Source of the DNA: Parafrankia irregularis
GTDB lineage: Bacteria > Actinomycetota > Actinomycetes > Frankiales > Frankiaceae
Reading direction: 5' to 3'
Assembly: GCF_001536285.1 (NCBI RefSeq)
Contig: NZ_FAOZ01000004.1
Location: forward strand, 62,001 to 126,000
Length of the DNA stretch: 64,000 nt
In this document: positions 27,112-35,427 of the stretch, piece by piece
How positions within the stretch are numbered: the first letter of the stretch is position 1
Layout of the letters: the number at the start of each line of letters is the position of its first letter
Position numbers and translations under genes: made by a program
Notes under the pieces: model-generated
The model's database searches: none
What the model saw: only the letters and a program-made list of their open reading frames with translations
Told to the model about the DNA's origin: nothing

Positions 27112-27240
27112 TTGACCACCTTCCCGGGCTCCCGCGCCATGCTGGCCCAGGGGGCTACCCCCTGGAACCCCCGCCTCAGGGGGCTTCGCCCCCCGAACCC
27201 CCCGACCGCTGCGCTTCGCGCGAGCGGCTTCTTCTTTCAT
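27112..27240. repeat. GC-rich inverted-repeat cluster
   Basis: Several short hairpins follow one another (for example AGGGGGC-TTC-GCCCCCC and CCGCTGCGC-TTC-GCGCGAGCGG) with runs of C and G. No gene is supported here. Such stretches are common at the borders of integrated plasmids in actinomycetes. Confidence 0.5.
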
Positions 27241-27528
27241 GTGCGGGCAAAGGCAGAGGCCGCCGGCAGCGCCGGTGGCCTCATTGGTCTCAAATCTGGG
27301 TTCAGTTGCTCTTTGCTACCTTGCTACGGTCAGGGCCAAGTGCCGGCCGTGCCGTCGTCTCCCTCGTCGTCCGGGCTTCGCGTGTGCCGGAGCAGATCAC
27401 CGACCAGATCGGCGATGCCGGTTCGGACCTCCCTGTGCACGGGCTGCTACCGGGTAGCCGTGCTCGCCTCTGACTTCGGCGGACATCGTAGAGCCGCGCC
27501 GGCCTCGGCGCAGGCTGCGCCATTTGCC

Positions 27529-27699
27529 TTAGTCGGTCGCGTCGAAGGCGAACGGCTCGATCTCCGCTTCGACTAGCCGGGGCGGCCTAGCGATGGCCGC
27601 GGGGTTCTTCACGATCCGGCGACGCTGCTCGGCCTCGTTCAGAGCGGTCCGCGAGATTCGGTGAATCTGGTGGATCGTTGCGGGCTTCAGGTTGTTCAT
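27529..27699 (-). pseudogene. tyrosine recombinase (integrase) core-binding domain fragment
   Basis: A 56-codon frame encodes LKPATIHQIHRISRTALNEA, then RRRIVKNPAAIARPPRLVEA and EIEPF. This matches the end of the core-binding domain of actinobacterial phage-type integrases (a helix ending in NPA followed by RPP and EPFT). The catalytic domain is missing and a stop comes soon after EPF. Directly upstream, the sequence changes to the duplicated end of the lanthipeptide gene. It is a remnant, not a working integrase. Confidence 0.7.
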
Positions 27700-27708
27700 G
27701 GGTTAGTC

Positions 27709-27853
27709 CTCGGGGAAGCATGCGCGGGCCGCCGCGCGGGTGAGGGTCGCCTGTGCGCCTGCGGGCAGGCCGAGCCTGTTCCAGTGGAAGATCACCAGGT
27801 GGGCGAGGAGAGCACGCAGGCCCCGGTTGAGGGTGCCGGCGGTGGCTGCTGCT
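27709..27853 (-). pseudogene. stray 3' fragment of the thiopeptide-type gene
   Basis: About 145 bp are nearly identical to 1672-1816, the last 48 codons and stop of the thiopeptide-type bacteriocin gene. Homology stops abruptly on both sides: at an integrase fragment on the left and an ABC transporter fragment on the right. It shows recent recombination involving a lanthipeptide locus. Confidence 0.9.
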
Positions 27854-28529
27854 GCCCCGGTTCGACCTCACGCTGGCCCCCGGGCAGACCGTGGCCGTTG
27901 TCGGAGCCACCGGCGCGGGCAAGACCACCCTGGCCAAGCTGCTGGCCCGGTTCTACGACCCCACCCACGGGCGGGTCCTGCTCGACGGCGTCGACCTGCG
28001 CGACCTCGCCACCGCCGACCTGCGCCGCGCTGTGGTGATGGTGACGCAGGAGGTGTTCATCTTCTCCGGCACGATCGCCGGGAACATCGCGCTGGGCCGC
28101 CCCGGCGCCGACCGCGCGGAGATCCAACGGGTGGCCGAGGTGATCGGGGCGCACGAGTTCATCAGCGCCCTGCCCGACGGGTACGACACCGACATCCAGG
28201 CCGGTGGGCACCGTGTCTCCGCCGGGCAGCGGCAGCTGGTGGCGCTGGCCCGCGCGCTGCTGGCCGACCCGGCCGTGGTGATCCTCGACGAGGCCACGCC
28301 GTCGCTGGACATCCCCGGCGAGCGGCTGGTCCAGCAGGCGATGAACACCGTGCTGCACGGCCGCACCGCCCTGGTCATCGCGCACCGCCTGTCCACGCTG
28401 CACATCGCGGACCGGGTGCTGATGATGGCCGGCGGCCGCATCGTCGAGGACGGCACGCCCGGCGACCTCATCGATGAGCAGGGCCGGTTCGCCGAGCTGC
28501 ACACGGCCTGGCAGGACAGCCTCACCTGA
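27852..28529 (+). pseudogene. beheaded ABC exporter ATPase domain
   Basis: The frame encodes a complete ATP-binding domain: Walker [11 protein letters not shown]-loop [19 protein letters not shown], signature VSAGQRQ in place of LSGGQ, Walker B VVILDEAT and the H-loop IAHRLSTL. The membrane domain that precedes it in exporters is absent, because homology begins at [10 protein letters not shown] right at the junction with the lanthipeptide fragment. A GTG at 27891 could start a product of 212 residues, but it would lack a membrane partner here. It probably came from a RiPP-type exporter gene. Confidence 0.8.
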
Positions 28530-28772
28530 GCACCGCCCGGATGCGGCAGACCCGATCGGCGGGAGTGAACCAGGATGGTGAGACCCGATAGCGACCGGCA
28601 GAAACGCCTGCCACTTGTCCACCGCTTCGTCGACGATGCGGCCGCGCTCCGCTGTGACCTCCGCGGGGTATCGCCGGCATCTGGGGGTCGTTCGGGTCGC
28701 GACCTGCGCGTAGCGCCGTATGCTGGTCTCGGTTCGTAGCGTGGCGGAGACACCAGCGAGGAGGACTCGTCT

Positions 28773-28970
28773 ATGGGCGCTCCAGAGATCGGCCATCCGC
28801 TGTACCCGCCGCTGCGCCCCACGGTCAGCGTCGAGGAGCTCTTGGCCGCGAGAGGCACCCAACCGATCCGGTCCCTCGACGACTTGGCCGCCGACACCTT
28901 CGATTCTGACGAGGAGCTCGACGAGTTCCTCGCGTTCACCTATGCCGAGCGTCGTCGCGACGTTGCCTGA
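28773..28970 (+). CDS. vapB: antitoxin of a VapBC-like pair
   Basis: The 65-residue acidic protein starts at an ATG preceded by GAGGAGG. It has no DNA-binding domain that I can name; its C-terminal half is Asp/Glu-rich (DDLAADTFDSDEELDEF), typical of the toxin-wrapping part of VapB-type antitoxins. The stop lies nine bases before the PIN toxin start, the usual antitoxin-first order. The assignment depends on the neighbour. Confidence 0.75.
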   Translation: MGAPEIGHPLYPPLRPTVSVEELLAARGTQPIRSLDDLAADTFDSDEELDEFLAFTYAERRRDVA

Positions 28971-28979
28971 GTCGTCGCC

Positions 28980-29384
28980 GTGCAGCCTGTCGTCCTTGAC
29001 ACCGACATCGTCTCCCTGAGCCACAAGCGCAGGCTCGGCGGACCCTTGGCAACCCGCCTGATCGGCCGCCGGCCACTGATCACGTTCGTGACCTTTGGTG
29101 AGCTCACCAAGTGGACAGACCTGCGAGACTGGGGTAGCCGCCGACGTCAGGAACTCGCGGACTGGCTTTCAGGAATCCCTGTACTGCCTGGCGACGAAGC
29201 AGTTGCCGCTACTTGGGGCATACTCTCCGCGGCTGCCACCCGGGCCGGACAGCCCCGGCCGGTCAACGACATGTGGATCGCTGCCTGCTGCCTTGCCCAC
29301 AATCTGCCGCTCGCCACCTTGAACCTGAAGGACTACATGTACTTCAGGGATCATCACGGTCTACGGATTCTCGGCGAGGAGTAA
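28980..29384 (+). CDS. vapC: PIN-domain toxin (VapC-like)
   Basis: The 134-residue protein has the PIN acidic residues in LDTDIVS, FGELTKW and NDMWIAACCL, then NLKDYMYF near the end. VapC toxins are Mg-dependent RNases cutting tRNA or rRNA when freed from antitoxin. It starts at a GTG nine bases after the antitoxin gene. The pair sits between the ABC fragment and repeat R3, an ordinary place for an addiction module on mobile DNA. Confidence 0.88.
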   Translation: MQPVVLDTDIVSLSHKRRLGGPLATRLIGRRPLITFVTFGELTKWTDLRDWGSRRRQELADWLSGIPVLPGDEAVAATWGILSAAATRAGQPRPVNDMWIAACCLAHNLPLATLNLKDYMYFRDHHGLRILGEE

Positions 29385-29420
29385 CCGCTGTTCCCGACTT
29401 GGACAGTGGTGTGCGGGGCC

Positions 29421-29545
29421 GGACCGCGCCCGGCACCCGGCCGTGTGTTTCTGCTGGTCGGCGGTCTGTTTATGCGATCGGGGATGGAGATCGCGGGGCC
29501 GGGGATCACGGGGTGGTGGTTCGGATTGTGCCCGGTCCTGTCCAC
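29421..29545. repeat. 125-bp element, degenerate copy R3
   Basis: The right ~100 bp match R1 (GCCGTGTGTTTCTGCTGGTCGG onward, ending GTCCAC), while the left terminus has decayed to GGACCG. Downstream, the terminator-like hairpin and a further ~80 bp match R4 (CCATCGTGCCGACGGGACGC). Confidence 0.75.
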
Positions 29546-29564
29546 CATCTGTACCAGGCAGAGT

Positions 29565-29593
29565 AAAGCCCGCCAATGATCTTGGCGGGCTTT
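29565..29593. terminator. terminator-like hairpin attached to R3
   Basis: AAAGCCCGCCAA-TGATC-TTGGCGGGCTTT is the same hairpin as after R1, with changes only in the loop. It could stop transcription leaving the toxin gene on the forward strand. Confidence 0.75.
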
Positions 29594-29792
29594 GTGGTCT
29601 CAGTCCTGGTCTCTTTGGGCTTGTTACCCCGTCGACACCAGCGCTCCAGTTGGCCCGCCATCGTGCCGACGGGACGCTCTCGCTGCGTTGCCTGCTAGAA
29701 ACCGCCCGTCGACCGGAACGGCGACGCGATGAGAGTCTCGGTGGGAAGGTGCTGGAACCTCTTGGGGTGCCGGTCGGGCAGGCTGAGGTCCT

Positions 29793-30119
29793 TCAGCCGA
29801 TGACGAGCCGTTCCCCTCCGAAGTCCGCGATGATCTCCAGCTGCCCGCCGAGTGCTTTGACGTAGGCGGCGAGGGTGCGTAGCTCGCTGGCGTCGACGTT
29901 GGCCCGCTCGATGGCGGAGACGCGCTCCTGCCGGACATGCATGCGGTCAGCGACTTCTGCCTGGGTGAGGCCCAGGCGTCGACGCATCTCGGCGAGCCGA
30001 TGTGCGCGGTTCTCCGCCACGAGCCGCCCGGCCCCTGCTTCGACCTCGCGGCGGTCCTGCTCCTCGGGAAAGAACTCGGCGAGGAACCCGTCTCTGTCGT
30101 ACCCGTGGGCGGTGCTCAT
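29793..30119 (-). CDS. higA: XRE antitoxin of a HigBA/RelE-type pair
   Basis: The 108-residue protein has a helix-turn-helix in MRRRLGLTQAEVADRMHVRQ followed by ERVSAIERANVDASEL and the HigA-like ending LAAYVKALGGQLEIIADFGG. It starts inside the toxin stop (ATGA overlap). HigA-type antitoxins bind the toxin and repress the operon. The order toxin then antitoxin is that of higBA. Confidence 0.88.
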   Translation of the reverse strand: MSTAHGYDRDGFLAEFFPEEQDRREVEAGAGRLVAENRAHRLAEMRRRLGLTQAEVADRMHVRQERVSAIERANVDASELRTLAAYVKALGGQLEIIADFGGERLVIG

Positions 30120-30478
30120 AGGTCACGCTCCTTGAGGTAGAGGGCGTAGCGGGCTTCGGCCAGTGGGATCGCCCGGTCGTACCAGGCCGACCACCGCCCG
30201 GCCTTGTCCCCGGCGACGAGCAGGACCGCGCGGCGCTCGGGATCGAAGACGAACAGGATGCGAACCTCGCTGGTTCCGCTCGAGGCGGGTCTGAGTTCCT
30301 TGAGGTTGTGGAGTCGCGAGCCCTTGATCCTGTCAACGAGCGGTCGGCCCAGGCTGGGGCCTTCGTCGAGAAGCGCGGTCACGGCCTGGCCGACGAGGAT
30401 CGCGGTATCTCGGTCTGTTCGACGGAGGTCATGCAGCCATTCCCGGACCTCGCTGACGATCTCCAGGCGGTAGGTCAT
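30116..30478 (-). CDS. higB: RelE/HigB-type toxin
   Basis: The 120-residue protein contains the family features VREWLHDLRRTDRD, GRPLVDRIKGSRLHNLKEL, EVRILFVFDPERRAVLLVAGDK and WYDRAIPLAEARYALYL. Such toxins cleave mRNA on the ribosome. The start at 30478 has AAGGGG upstream; the frame extends 24 codons further without support. It is coupled to the downstream HTH antitoxin by a 4-base overlap. Confidence 0.88.
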   Translation of the reverse strand: MTYRLEIVSEVREWLHDLRRTDRDTAILVGQAVTALLDEGPSLGRPLVDRIKGSRLHNLKELRPASSGTSEVRILFVFDPERRAVLLVAGDKAGRWSAWYDRAIPLAEARYALYLKERDL

Positions 30479-30796
30479 GACACGTCCCCTTGGGGCAGAG
30501 GGTTCAGTACCCAAGTGTACTGCTCTCGCGCCGTCACGCGAGCCAGTCATGTCACCTCGGCCGCGCTTTCGGCTGCACGTCTCGGGATCATGCGGGGGCG
30601 ATCTGGATCGAGACCTGCGATCTCTAAACCGCGTCCAGCCGCAGCGACGAGCACCGGAATCCAGCGGTCAACCGGCGGCAATGGTCGGCGATGTCCTCCA
30701 CCGTCCCGGCGTCAGCCGCGGAGTCGGTGCCGTCAGCAGGTTGGCGGCCGTGATCCCAGCGCCGCGCGATCCCAACGAACGCGCATCGGCACTGAC
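30479..30796. other. gap without a supported gene
   Basis: Short frames on both strands show no recognisable domain. A promoter for the toxin-antitoxin operon should lie near 30485-30530, where the sequence is locally less GC-rich (TACCCAAGTGTACTG), but no clear -35/-10 pair is evident. Confidence 0.4.
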
Positions 30797-30967
30797 ATGC
30801 TCGCCGGGGTCGATGCCGACAAGGCCGCGCCCGAGGTCGTCGCCGCGCGCATCCTCGACGGCGTCGCCGACGGTGACAGCGTCGTGTGGCCTGACGACGC
30901 CTCGGCCCGCGCCGGTTCGGTGTACCTGGCCGACCCGGTCCGGCTGGAGGAGATGCTGGCTGGTTGA
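30797..30967 (+). pseudogene. C-terminal remnant of a short-chain dehydrogenase
   Basis: The 56 residues MLAGVDADKAAPEVVAARIL followed by DGVADGDSVVWPDDASAR resemble the last helix and tail of SDR oxidoreductases (AAPEVVA..ILDGI..G...V..DD.S). The Rossmann domain and catalytic Tyr-x-x-x-Lys are absent upstream, so this is a truncated gene. Confidence 0.6.
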
Positions 30968-31036
30968 CCTGGGCGCCGCGCTCGGAAGAGGGCGCAAACG
31001 CCACGGGGACCGCCCGGCTCGACCTGGTCGGGCGGT

Positions 31037-31594
31037 TCAGCCAGCCGCCTCGGAGGCGCGGTGGCGGACGCGGAACGACGCGCTCTTGGCGCGGTTCCCG
31101 CACGCGGCCATGTCGCACCAGCGCCGCGAGGTGTTGCGGGAACCGTCAACGAAGACCCATCGGCAGTCCGCCCCCCGGCAGGCCTTGAACCGGGGCCAGC
31201 CGGGTCGCGCCGTGGCACGCAGAAGGGCCGTGACGGTGGCCGCGCAGACGTCGCGAACGAGCCCGTCGGGGCCGACCGCAAGCAGGGACGGGCTACCTCG
31301 CAGATCCGGACGCAGGGTGAGCCGGTCGAGCCCGGCAGGGTCTACCCGGATGTCGACGCCATTGTTACGCAGGGCGAGGCCGCGGACCACGGCGCGCAGA
31401 GCGCGAAGCGTCGTCAGGTCCTCAGGGGTGTCGGGCCGCACGGATCCCAGGTCGGCCGGCGCGTCCAGGGCCGCCCACCAGGCCCGCATCGCGGGCGGAT
31501 CGGCGAGTTCGTCGTGCTCACCGTGCCCGGTGTTGGCCACCGCCACCAGGAGCTCTTCGTCTGAAAGGCCTGGCCACCCCGGCTCCTGCATCAC
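31037..31594 (-). CDS. CGNR zinc-finger regulator (ABATE domain)
   Basis: The 185-residue protein ends in a CGNR zinc finger: FKACRGADCRWVFVDGSRN, then RRWCDMAACGNRAKS. The N-terminal ~120 residues form the ABATE-type ligand domain (LRALRAVVRGLA). These proteins are stress-induced transcription regulators in actinomycetes. It is divergent from a DMT-family exporter, which it may control. Confidence 0.88.
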   Translation of the reverse strand: MMQEPGWPGLSDEELLVAVANTGHGEHDELADPPAMRAWWAALDAPADLGSVRPDTPEDLTTLRALRAVVRGLALRNNGVDIRVDPAGLDRLTLRPDLRGSPSLLAVGPDGLVRDVCAATVTALLRATARPGWPRFKACRGADCRWVFVDGSRNTSRRWCDMAACGNRAKSASFRVRHRASEAAG

Positions 31595-31696
31595 CTAACC
31601 ACCGTACGAGATTAATCGGTTGACCATCTGGATAACCAGTGTGACCGTTACAGCGGTTACATCACCGGTGGGGCAGTGTCAGGACGGGAGGCTTCG

Positions 31697-32710
31697 GTGG
31701 CACCGCACGGCGGCACCACGACCGGCATCCAGGCCCGAGCCGGCGAGTTGTCGATCATCGTCGCCGCCGCCGTCGACGGGGTGGGCACCACCGTCTCGGT
31801 GGCCGCCCTGCAGGCCGTGCGCCCGGCCGACCTGCTGGCGGTCGAACTCGGCGGTGCCGCCGCGGTACTGCTCGGGACGGCGGCGGCGACCGGGCGGCTG
31901 CACCGGCGCGGAGCGGGGCGGCACCTGCTGCTCGGCGCGCTGGTGCCTGGCCTGGCGTTTCTGCTGGGCGACCTGGGGCTGGCCCGCACCAGCGCCTCGA
32001 ACGGCAGCCTGCTTCTGGCGGCCGAACCCCTGCTGTCGGTGCTGCTGGCTGTCACCGTCCTGAGGGAACGACTGCCCGGCCGGGGAGTAGTCGCGCTCGT
32101 CGTCGGCCTCGCGGGCGGCGCGCTCGTGGCGTTGGAGCCTGGCGTCGACCGACCGGGCGGGAACATGACGGCCGGCAATCTCCTCGTCCTCGGCGCGGTC
32201 GTCGCGGCGGCGGTGTTCCTCGTCGCCACCCGCCGTTACGGCGATGTCGGTGACGGCGTCAACGCCAGCGCCTGGCAGACGACCGGCGGAACGTTGAGCG
32301 CGGCACCGTTTGCCGCCGTCGCCTGGACCGAGGGAGGCAGCCGGCTGGGTACTGCCGGCATCACAGCCTGGGCCGCGTGTGCCGCCGTCGCGCTCTGCGG
32401 CGTAGTGGCCGGGGTCGCGTTCAACCGGGGCATCGGCCGGGTGCCCGCCGCCCGTGCCGGTCAGCTGCTGAATCTGACACCGGTGGTCGGCACGGCCACG
32501 TCCGTCGCCTTCCTCGGAGAGCGCCCGACGACGCTGCAGTGGGCAGGAGGCACAGCCATCCTCGTCGGTCTGGCAATGCTCCTGCTCAGGGGCTCGGCGT
32601 ATGCCCGGCAACATCCGCTCGACGACCTGACCGGTCGCACCACCGGTGAACCCCCGGCCATGGTCGAGGTCCACTCCGGTGCGCGTGGACGTCACGAAAA
32701 GGAGCCATGA
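31697..32710 (+). CDS. EamA/DMT-family transporter
   Basis: The 337-residue protein has about ten hydrophobic helices in two EamA repeats. Landmarks are LGDLGLARTSASNGSLLLAA, EPLLSVLLAVTVLRERLPGR in the first half and LLNLTPVVGTATSVAFLGER in the second. Such transporters export metabolites or amino acids. A GTG at 31697 with GGGAGG five bases upstream is preferred over the GTG at 31676. The stop overlaps the next gene by four bases, so exporter and acetyltransferase are co-translated, perhaps forming a modify-and-export resistance unit. Confidence 0.85.
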   Translation: MAPHGGTTTGIQARAGELSIIVAAAVDGVGTTVSVAALQAVRPADLLAVELGGAAAVLLGTAAATGRLHRRGAGRHLLLGALVPGLAFLLGDLGLARTSASNGSLLLAAEPLLSVLLAVTVLRERLPGRGVVALVVGLAGGALVALEPGVDRPGGNMTAGNLLVLGAVVAAAVFLVATRRYGDVGDGVNASAWQTTGGTLSAAPFAAVAWTEGGSRLGTAGITAWAACAAVALCGVVAGVAFNRGIGRVPAARAGQLLNLTPVVGTATSVAFLGERPTTLQWAGGTAILVGLAMLLLRGSAYARQHPLDDLTGRTTGEPPAMVEVHSGARGRHEKEP

Positions 32711-33669
32711 TCATGTTTCCCCGCGGCCTGGGCGTCATGCCGCCGCTGGCGTACCCGGTCGTGCTCGCTTCTCCAACCGCCGGCGAACCGCAGGCCTCAG
32801 CTCTGGGAGTCCCCATGCCACACCGTCCTGACGGGCAGCCGCTGTTCTGCGCCGTCGCCCTCGCCGAGCGCATCGAGCGGGCCGAAGCCCACCTCATCAC
32901 TGAAAGCAGCGAGGCAGCCCGCCGCCGTCGACCGGGTGCCACCGGGTTCGCCACGCCCCTTGCCGGCGGCGTGGCGAGCTTCGCCGACGAGGGCTCACCG
33001 CTGAACAAGATCGCCGGACTCGGCTTCGCCGGAACGCCCGAGGCAGCCGACCTCGACGAGGTCGAGCGGGCGTTCGCGGCCTGTGGCTCCCCGGTCCAGG
33101 TCGAACTGGCCCATCTCGCCGACCCGGCGGTCGGCGAGCTGCTGACCGGTCGCGGTTACCGGCTGGTGTCATTCGAGAACGTGCTCGGCCGTGTCCTGGA
33201 AGGCTGCCCGGACCAGACGAGGCCACCAGGCGTCGAGGTCCGGCCGAGCGGCGACGACGAGTTCGAGCTGTGGCTCGACGTCGTCTTCGACGGCTTCGCC
33301 CACCCCGACACGCAGGGGGTGCCCTCGCACGAGGACTTCCCGCGCGAGGTGCTTGCGGACGCCGTGCGCGACATGGCGGTATCCGGTGTCCGACGCTACC
33401 TCGCTTTGTGCGACGGATCTGTCGCCGGTGGTGCCAGCATGCGTACGGCTGACGGCGTCGCGCAGCTCACCGGCGCGGCGACGGCGCCCGCGCACCGGCG
33501 CCGCGGTGTGCAGTCGGCGCTGCTGGCCGCCCGGCTCGCCGACGCGGTCACCGCCGGCTGCGACATCGCGGTCGTCACCACCCAGCCCGGCTCCACATCC
33601 CAGCAGAACGCGCAGCGCCAGGGATTCGACCTGCTCTACACCCGGGCCGTGCTCGTGAAACACGCCTGA
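32707..33669 (+). CDS. GNAT-family N-acetyltransferase
   Basis: The ~320-residue protein has a C-terminal GNAT core with the acetyl-CoA loop APAHRRRGVQSALLAARLAD (RRxxGxQ/A type) and QQNAQRQGFDLLYTRAVL. The N-terminal half (GSPLNKIAGLGFAG) looks like a degenerate second GNAT fold. Two starts are possible: ATG at 32707, overlapping the exporter stop, or ATG at 32713, which is better spaced from AGGAG. The substrate is unknown. Confidence 0.85.
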   Translation: MIMFPRGLGVMPPLAYPVVLASPTAGEPQASALGVPMPHRPDGQPLFCAVALAERIERAEAHLITESSEAARRRRPGATGFATPLAGGVASFADEGSPLNKIAGLGFAGTPEAADLDEVERAFAACGSPVQVELAHLADPAVGELLTGRGYRLVSFENVLGRVLEGCPDQTRPPGVEVRPSGDDEFELWLDVVFDGFAHPDTQGVPSHEDFPREVLADAVRDMAVSGVRRYLALCDGSVAGGASMRTADGVAQLTGAATAPAHRRRGVQSALLAARLADAVTAGCDIAVVTTQPGSTSQQNAQRQGFDLLYTRAVLVKHA

Positions 33670-33830
33670 ACAGCCCACTGCCGGAAAGGCGAGTTCGCCG
33701 ATGAGCGGGGAGACGGCCGGGCGTCGCCGAGCACGCCGACGACGCTGTCAGACCGGCGGTTGCCGCCTCCGTCGCCGGCTGGGGCGGGGCGGCACGGGAG
33801 CCGGACGCGTCTAGATTCCCGGACTCGGCA

Positions 33831-33862
33831 GGGTTGGGGCTGCGGACCGCAGCCCCAACCCT
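33831..33862. terminator. bidirectional terminator
   Basis: GGGTTGGGGCTGCGG and its reverse complement CCGCAGCCCCAACCC are separated by one base, giving a strong hairpin between the convergent acetyltransferase and nuclease-like genes. A related hairpin (GGGGCTGCGG...CCGCAGCCCC) is at 52710-52733 with similar flanks. Confidence 0.8.
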
Positions 33863-33866
33863 GGGG

Positions 33867-34325
33867 TCAGCCGCCGGCCGGGTTGGCGTCCTGCGGTGCC
33901 AGGACCGGCGTCTGGGGGTCGTGTGTGGCGAGCCGGTCGACGTCCTGCTCGGACCAGACGAGGATCCGCGGTCCGGGGCGGTCGACGAGGGTCTGGGTGA
34001 ACCGGCGGGTGGCCTCCACCTTCTCGCCGTCTCCGAGAAGGACGATGACGCCGAGGCTGGCGCTCAGGTCGGCGAGGTTCAGGTAGTCGCCCTTGATGTG
34101 CTTGCGTGTCCGTCTGCTCGACTCCACCTCGAAACCGACCGCCGGTAGCGGGCGTTCGAAACCCGGTATCGCGAGGCCCTGGGGTGTCAGCCAGACGACG
34201 TCGAGCCGGCCACCTTGAACCGGGTATTCGCGGGCCACCTCGAAACCCAGCCGTACGCCGTGCACGCACAGGGTCTCGATGACTCTGCGTCCGCGTTCGC
34301 TGGTCGTCTCCTCAGGCCGGGTCAC
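33867..34325 (-). CDS. PD-(D/E)XK nuclease-fold protein
   Basis: The 152-residue protein has the pattern RLDVVWLT...VGFEVESSRRTRKHIKGDYLN, like the D...ExE/K core of small restriction-endonuclease-fold proteins. It continues with a hydrophobic strand (SLGVIVLLGDGEKVEA) and ILVWSEQDVDRL. A GTG at 34325 with GAGGAG seven bases upstream is the preferred start; the ATG two codons earlier is too close to that site. It lies 38 bp downstream of the 34364-34909 gene on the same strand. Whether it cuts DNA is unproven. Confidence 0.6.
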   Translation of the reverse strand: MTRPEETTSERGRRVIETLCVHGVRLGFEVAREYPVQGGRLDVVWLTPQGLAIPGFERPLPAVGFEVESSRRTRKHIKGDYLNLADLSASLGVIVLLGDGEKVEATRRFTQTLVDRPGPRILVWSEQDVDRLATHDPQTPVLAPQDANPAGG

Positions 34326-34363
34326 GGGCATGCTCCTCGATATCTCGATAGGAGGTGATCGTC

Positions 34364-34909
34364 TCAGCGATGCGCCGGAAGGTAGTCGATCTCCACGCCC
34401 GCGTCGGCCCAGGAGAGCCGCTCGGTCCAGTCCGGGGCTGGGAGCAGCGTCCACCATGAGATCGTCGAGTTGTACGACCAGCGCCCGGTCGCCGGACCGA
34501 ACCGCAGCGCCACCACGCCTCCTTTCGCCAGCCGCCCGAGCGTGTGCGCCAGGAACGCCGACACCGTGTACTGGCTGGGCGCCAGTTCCCGATGTCCGTA
34601 GTGCGTCACCAGGCGCGCGAAGTCCTGCGGCCTGCGACGTGCGTACGCCCGCTCCACCAGGCCGTACTCCACCCACTGGCCCCGGTGCTCGGTGAGCGCG
34701 GCGGGCAGCTCGACATCCAGGCCGAACTCGTCCGCCAACCCGCTCAACCCGGGCTGCCCGGCGGCCTGTGGGGCGGCGGCCAGCCAGCGGTGCGGACCCG
34801 GCTGGGGATGCCCGCCGCCCACCTCGCAGACGAACATCCACGAGCCGTCATCCATCCGCGCGGGCCGGACGAACTCGTCCGAGTGGAAGGGGCATACCTG
34901 CGCATCCAT
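34364..34909 (-). CDS. unknown protein with N-terminal Cys/His motif
   Basis: The 181-residue protein starts MDAQVCPFHSDEFVRPAR and contains FVCEVGGGHPQPG. The spaced Cys and His residues could bind a metal. The rest includes LVERAYARRRPQDFARLVTH and TLGRLAKGGVVALRF; no family is recognised. GAGAGG precedes the ATG. A frameshifted duplicate lies at 23763-24216, which supports this as a real protein family member. It precedes the nuclease-fold gene by 38 bp. Confidence 0.7.
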   Translation of the reverse strand: MDAQVCPFHSDEFVRPARMDDGSWMFVCEVGGGHPQPGPHRWLAAAPQAAGQPGLSGLADEFGLDVELPAALTEHRGQWVEYGLVERAYARRRPQDFARLVTHYGHRELAPSQYTVSAFLAHTLGRLAKGGVVALRFGPATGRWSYNSTISWWTLLPAPDWTERLSWADAGVEIDYLPAHR

Positions 34910-35365
34910 GCCACATAGCCTCTCAGTAGCCACGGCCACGCCGTGGCGGGAGCCAGGACCACCGGGTCGTGGAGGGGCGCGGCCGGTGGATCTGTGAAAC
35001 ACGAATACCCGGCGTCTGTCATCCGGTCGTGTTCTCGCTGCCTGCGGATGACCGAATCGTGATCCTGTTGCCGGCCGCGGGGTCGACGGTGCGGTGCAGC
35101 CCGAGATCGGTGACACGGCTGTCACGGGCGTTCCATTCGCAGGCGCCGTTGTCGCGGCCGAGGATCGCGCCCAGCGCATCGATCGTCGCCTTCCACAGGT
35201 TCGGCCACGCCCGGCGAGGCCTGACGACGAACGCCAGTTGCCACGCAACACCGCCATCGGGCAGCGGCTCCGCCATGGCGACCTGGTCACGAATCTGTTC
35301 CTTTTCGGCGACTGTGCGTGCCGACGCCGTTGTGCGCACCTCGACACGCACGCCCCACCCGGAAG
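34519..35365. repeat. segmental duplication, copy B
   Basis: This is the partner of 23836-24672 in the same orientation. Gene 1 is intact here, but gene 2 keeps only its 3' portion. Confidence 0.9.
35019..35365 (-). pseudogene. 5'-truncated copy of the gene at 24326-25045
   Basis: The frame reads VEVRTTASARTVAEKEQIRD to the stop, matching the last ~115 residues of the intact paralogue (RRAWPNLWKATIDALGAILG). Upstream of about 35365 homology is lost and replaced by sequence leading into the type VII-like cluster. The DLDN motif region is therefore gone. Confidence 0.85.
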
Positions 35366-35427
35366 GGCCTCCGCAGGGAAGGGCTTGCCATCGACATCGT
35401 GGCCGGGCGATTTCTAACGTCGCCGGT

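Noticed and set aside
27740-28477. Alternate forward frame over the ABC fragment
   Set aside because: Arg/Pro-rich frame lacking the ATPase motifs, which are all in the neighbouring frame.
25302-29593. Retron or diversity-generating retroelement
   Set aside because: No reverse transcriptase motif (YxDD) appears in any nearby frame.
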